Assembly: GCA_003565815.1 (NCBI GenBank)
Contig: PXAS01000107.1
Location: forward strand, 1-7,098
From: PVC group bacterium
Lineage (GTDB): Bacteria > Verrucomicrobiota > Kiritimatiellia > SS1-B-03-39 > UBA6053
DNA: 7,098 nt
Direction: 5' to 3'
The notes below the pieces were generated by a model. The model did not search any database. It worked only from the letters and a program-made list of their open reading frames with translations, and was not told where the DNA came from. A program made the position numbers and the translations under genes. This document shows positions 3,740 to 7,098 of this stretch, one piece after another (the first letter of the stretch is position 1; each line of letters starts with the position of its first letter).

Positions 3740-5557
3740 ATGGCCGCCTCCAAGCCCCACAATTACGACGAAAGCAAGATCAAAACCCTCTCCTCCATCG
3801 AGCACATCCGTGCCCGCACGGGGATGTACATCGGACGCACCGGGTCGGGGTCCCACTATGACGACGGCATTTACGTGCTGTTGAAAGAGGTGATCGACAA
3901 CGGCATCGATGAATATATCATGGGCTATGGCAACAAGCTGCAAATCACCTTGGACGGCGGGGACGTGACGGTGCGCGATTACGGGCGGGGGATTCCCCAC
4001 GGCAAGGTGATCGACTGCGTGTCGCGCATCAATACGGGGGCCAAGTACAATGACGAGGTGTTCCAGTTTTCCGTGGGCCTCAACGGGGTGGGCACCAAGG
4101 CGGTGAACGCCCTGTCCACGACCTTCACGGTGTGCAGCTATCGGGAGGGGCGTTTTTTCGAGGCCACCTTTGAAAAGGGGGATCTGATTTCCCAGGACGA
4201 GGGCAAAAGCGAGGAAAAAGACGGCACCCTGGTGAGCTTTACCCCCGACGAGACGATTTTCAGGAATTTCCGCTTTCGCGAAGAGTATATCCTGCGGCGA
4301 TTGAAGTTTTATTCGTATTTGAATCCGGGCCTGAGCCTGATTTTCAACGGCAAAAAGCTGGAGTCCAAAAACGGCTTGTTGGATTTGATTCTGGAGGAAT
4401 CGGACAGCGATTCCATTTATCCGCCCCTGCATTACCGCGACAAGACCCTGGAAATTGCCCTGACGCATGCCCAGCTTTATGGCGAGGAAAACTGGTCCTT
4501 TGTGAACGGGCAATACACCGTGGACGGGGGCACGCATCTGAGCGCGTTTCGGGAAGGCATTCTTAAGGGGTTCAATGAATATTCGAAGAAAAAATATGAA
4601 GGGGACGATATCCGCGAGGGCTTGATCGGGGCGATTGCGATTCGACTCAAGGAGCCGATTTTCGAGTCGCAGACCAAAAACAAGCTGGGCAACGGGGAAA
4701 TCCGTTCGGATTTGGTGAATCAGGTGCGGGACATCGTGGTGGATTTGCTGCACAAAAATCCCAAGGCGGCGGAACGGGCTTTCCTGAAAATCGAGGAAAC
4801 GCAGAAACTGCGGAAGGAAATCAATACGGTGAAAAAACTGGCCCGGGAAAAATCCAAGGCCATTTCCCTGCGCATTCCCCAACTCAAGGATTGTAAAATC
4901 CATTGGGACGCGGCCAAGCAAAAGGGCGATGAATCGATGATTTTCCTCACCGAGGGTCAGTCCGCCGCCGGGTCCATGGTGTCCTCCCGCGATCCGAACA
5001 CGCAGGCGATTTTCACCCTCAAGGGCAAACCCTTGAACGTGGCCGAACTCAAGCGGGACGCCATTTACAAAAACGAGGAGCTGTACAATCTCATGCAGGC
5101 CCTGCGGGTGGAGGAGAGCGTGGACAATCTGCGTTATCACAAAGTGGTGTTGGCCACGGACGCGGACGTGGATGGGATGCACATCCGGAATTTGCTCATC
5201 ACCTATTTTCTGCGGTTTTTTCAGCCTTTGGTGACCGAGGGGCATTTGTACATCCTGGAAACCCCGCTGTTCCGGGTGCGAAACAAGAAAGAAACCCGGT
5301 ACTGTTACAGCGAGGAAGAGCGGCAGCGCGCCCTCAAAGAGGTCAGCAACCCGGAAGTGACCCGCTTCAAAGGACTGGGGGAAATTTCGCCCAAGGAATT
5401 CCGGGCCTTTATCTCCGAGGGGATGCGTTTGACGCCCGTCTGCATTGACGATCCGCCGGACGTGCCCCATATCCTGAAATTTTACATGGGCAAAAACACC
5501 CCCGCCCGCCGTGAGTACATCATGAACCATCTCGTGGTCGAGGAGGAGGCGGTATGA
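3740..5557 (+). CDS. parE: DNA topoisomerase IV subunit B (ParE), ATPase/TOPRIM subunit, 605 aa
   Basis: Binds and hydrolyses ATP to drive DNA strand passage with ParC, separating linked chromosomes and relaxing supercoils. GHKL ATPase domain: E50 and N54 (KEVIDNGIDE), DYGRGIP (80-86), GLNGVGTKAVNALS (113-126). Transducer domain with the QTK loop (311-313). TOPRIM domain: E405 in EGQSAAGS, D474 and D476 in TDADVDGMHIR, then TRFKGLGEISPKEF (541-554). The length and the absence of the long insert of proteobacterial GyrB fit ParE; motifs such as LLKEVIDN, CYSEEERQRA and FYMGKNT match the Bacteroidetes-type enzyme. EGQSA replaces the usual EGDSA. ATG 3740 has no Shine-Dalgarno; TATAAA lies 7 bases upstream, so the mRNA may have almost no leader. 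It overlaps parC by four bases. A GyrB name is the alternative. Confidence 0.95.
   Translation: MAASKPHNYDESKIKTLSSIEHIRARTGMYIGRTGSGSHYDDGIYVLLKEVIDNGIDEYIMGYGNKLQITLDGGDVTVRDYGRGIPHGKVIDCVSRINTGAKYNDEVFQFSVGLNGVGTKAVNALSTTFTVCSYREGRFFEATFEKGDLISQDEGKSEEKDGTLVSFTPDETIFRNFRFREEYILRRLKFYSYLNPGLSLIFNGKKLESKNGLLDLILEESDSDSIYPPLHYRDKTLEIALTHAQLYGEENWSFVNGQYTVDGGTHLSAFREGILKGFNEYSKKKYEGDDIREGLIGAIAIRLKEPIFESQTKNKLGNGEIRSDLVNQVRDIVVDLLHKNPKAAERAFLKIEETQKLRKEINTVKKLAREKSKAISLRIPQLKDCKIHWDAAKQKGDESMIFLTEGQSAAGSMVSSRDPNTQAIFTLKGKPLNVAELKRDAIYKNEELYNLMQALRVEESVDNLRYHKVVLATDADVDGMHIRNLLITYFLRFFQPLVTEGHLYILETPLFRVRNKKETRYCYSEEERQRALKEVSNPEVTRFKGLGEISPKEFRAFISEGMRLTPVCIDDPPDVPHILKFYMGKNTPARREYIMNHLVVEEEAV
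5541..5547 (+). promoter_or_regulatory. Shine-Dalgarno sequence for parC
   Basis: AGGAGGA lies inside the 3' end of parE, 6 bases before the parC ATG, repeated as a GAG GAG GAG run. It is the only strong ribosome site seen at a gene start in the window; parE, intI and the cassette genes lack one. With the ATGA overlap it suggests translational coupling of the two subunits. Confidence 0.75.
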
Positions 5558-7098
5558 GCAAAGACGATGATTTGTTCGGCGAAGCCGGGGCGCAAAACCC
5601 GGAGGACGTCACGGAAACCCCGCCCGCGGAAACTTCGGACTCGGAACTCCCTCCCGCGGAAACTTCGGACTCGGACGATCCGGCGTTGCGGGAGATGATG
5701 GATGAGAATTTCCTCGATTACGCCGCTTACGTGATTCTCGACCGGGCCATTCCCCAGTTGGAGGACGGTCTGAAGCCGGTACAGCGGCGCATCATGTGGT
5801 CCCTGCACCGCAACGATGACGGAAAATTCATCAAAGTGGCCAACATCGTCGGCTACACCATGCAGTTCCATCCGCACGGGGACGCCTCCATCGCGGACGC
5901 GCTGGTGACCCTGGCGAACAAGCGGTATTTGATCGAAGGGCAGGGGAACTACGGCAATATCCACACCGGCGATCCCGCCGCCGCGTCCCGGTACATCGAG
6001 TGCCGCCTCACCCCGCTGGCCCGCGAGCAACTGTTCAACAAGCACCTGACCCGTTTCATTCCCAGTTATGACGGACGGAATCAGGAGCCGGTGACCCTGC
6101 CCGCCAAGATTCCGCTTTTGCTCATGCTGGGCGCGGAAGGGATTGGCGTGGGACTGGCGACCCGGATTCTCCCCCACAACTTCGGCGAGCTGATCAAGGC
6201 GCAAATCGCGATTTTGAAGAAGCGGAGCTTTCAAATTCTGCCCGACTTTCAGCACGGCGGCATCATGGACGCCAGCGAATACGATTTGGGCCGCGGGCGG
6301 GTGAAAGTGCGGGCGGTGATCGAGAAGAAAGACAAAAACAAGCTCATCATTCGCGAGTTACCGTTCAACACCACCACCGAAACCCTCATCAAGACGATCG
6401 AGGACGCGATCCGCAAAAAGAAAATCAAAATCCGCGCCATCCAGGATTACACCGCCGAGAACGTGGAATTGCATCTGACACTGCTGTCCGGACAGGATCA
6501 GGACGAAACCATCCAGAAACTGTACGCCTTCACCGACTGCGAGATCAGCGTCAACAGCAGCATCATGTGCATCGACAACAAACGTCCGGTGGAAATGACC
6601 GTCAACGAGGTGTTGCGGCGCTTGACGGATCGCTTGGTGGAGATTTTGGAGCAAGAGTTGGAGTGGGAAAAGGCGAGGTTGCTGGATGAGTTTCACAACA
6701 AGACCCTGGTGCAGATTTTTGTGGAGAACCGGATCTACAAAGACATCGAAGAATGCAAAACCTATGCCGGGGTGCAAAAAGCGGTGCTGGACGGGGTCAA
6801 CAAGTTCCGCCACCTGCTCAAGCGCGACGTGAGCGATGAAGACGTGGAAATGCTGCTCGGGGTGCGCATCAAGCGCATCAGCCGCTTCGACATCGACAAA
6901 AACCGCAAGGATCTGGACGATATTCTCATTGCCTTGGACGAGGTGGAGAAAAACCTCAAGCGGATGATTGATTATACCGTGGACTATCTCAAGGACCTGC
7001 ACAAAAAATACGCCAAGGATTATCCCCGCCTGACCCAAATTTCCGAAGACGGCTTCAAGAAAATCGAGGTGCGCAAGCTGACGGCCTCGGAATTGAAG
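5554..7098 (+). CDS. parC: DNA topoisomerase IV subunit A (ParC), partial (first 515 residues)
   Basis: The DNA-cleaving partner of ParE. After an acidic, low-complexity leader (residues 1-43) comes ENFLDYAAYVILDRAIPQLE and DGLKPVQRRIM, the conserved start of the winged-helix domain. Y147 in ASRYIECRL is the expected catalytic tyrosine that attaches to cut DNA; the upstream FHPHGDASIADAL (105-117) is the quinolone-pocket helix. The tower region follows, and the last residues (KRISRFDIDKNRKDLDDIL, then KKYAKDYPRL) belong to the coiled coil near the C-gate. RYIE and GDASI match the Bacteroidetes-type ParC rather than E. coli GyrA. The frame is open to the window edge, so the gene continues; a C-terminal DNA-wrapping domain, if any, is outside. 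The start is fixed by the Shine-Dalgarno and overlap with parE. Confidence 0.94.
   Translation, partial: MSKDDDLFGEAGAQNPEDVTETPPAETSDSELPPAETSDSDDPALREMMDENFLDYAAYVILDRAIPQLEDGLKPVQRRIMWSLHRNDDGKFIKVANIVGYTMQFHPHGDASIADALVTLANKRYLIEGQGNYGNIHTGDPAAASRYIECRLTPLAREQLFNKHLTRFIPSYDGRNQEPVTLPAKIPLLLMLGAEGIGVGLATRILPHNFGELIKAQIAILKKRSFQILPDFQHGGIMDASEYDLGRGRVKVRAVIEKKDKNKLIIRELPFNTTTETLIKTIEDAIRKKKIKIRAIQDYTAENVELHLTLLSGQDQDETIQKLYAFTDCEISVNSSIMCIDNKRPVEMTVNEVLRRLTDRLVEILEQELEWEKARLLDEFHNKTLVQIFVENRIYKDIEECKTYAGVQKAVLDGVNKFRHLLKRDVSDEDVEMLLGVRIKRISRFDIDKNRKDLDDILIALDEVEKNLKRMIDYTVDYLKDLHKKYAKDYPRLTQISEDGFKKIEVRKLTASELK
5623..5675 (+). repeat. Tandem repeat in the parC leader
   Basis: A 23-base identical block (5623-5645 and 5653-5675) recurs with a 30-base period and encodes PPAETSDS twice, ten residues apart. 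It keeps the frame and lengthens the acidic N-terminal leader of ParC ahead of the catalytic domain. Such a repeat can change copy number by slippage between strains. Confidence 0.85.

Noticed and set aside
3689..5530. Long minus-strand open frame opposite parE
   Set aside because: Its translation is an antisense shadow of a clear ParE, rich in His, Gln and Pro with no domain, in GC-rich DNA with biased third codon positions. The same holds for the minus-strand frames at 2447-3451, 5482-6255 and 6358-7038.

Overview
This window holds an integron, placed directly upstream of a parE-parC type IIA topoisomerase operon in what looks like a bacterial chromosome. The best lineage guess is the PVC superphylum (Verrucomicrobiota, Kiritimatiellota, Lentisphaerota or Planctomycetota). 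ParE and ParC resemble the Bacteroidetes-type pair, and bases 3471-3500 carry an ATGTTCGA-like low-complexity repeat that, from general knowledge, is common between genes in Verrucomicrobia and relatives. The phylum is inference; the integron is read directly from the sequence.

Left part (114-1902): four gene cassettes lie head to tail on the minus strand, each with one small ORF and one attC site. They read away from the integrase. The six bases that open each cassette (TTCACA, TTGTCA, TTGTGA, TTGGCT) are the exact reverse complement of the first six bases of the R'' box in that same cassette's attC. This holds in 4 of 4 cassettes and is what recombination at G^TT of a circular cassette predicts. 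The attC sites are 49-62 bp and fold into stems with an extrahelical base. All four products are small, unrecognised and have at least one predicted membrane segment; one has two membrane helices between two cysteine zinc-ribbon-like ends. The DNA is clearly more AT-rich than the rest of the window. A strong hairpin terminator (41-74) lies just past the last attC.

Middle (1897-3619): an attI region is followed by a divergent integron integrase gene on the plus strand. The IntI core is complete (R286, H417, R420, H443, Y452 and the integron-specific insert near residues 350-394), but both ends are odd. About 130 extra N-terminal residues look like a second copy of the core-binding domain. The normal C-terminal tail is gone three residues after the catalytic tyrosine, replaced by about 79 residues read from what looks like intergenic DNA.

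Right part (3740-7098): parE (complete, 605 aa) overlaps parC (515 codons, cut by the window edge) by ATGA. They encode the ATPase/TOPRIM and DNA-cleavage subunits of topoisomerase IV, which unlinks and relaxes DNA. Two positions that affect quinolone binding in E. coli enzymes carry non-standard residues (Gln407 in ParE, Ala111 in ParC). The core genes suggest a chromosomal rather than a plasmid integron.
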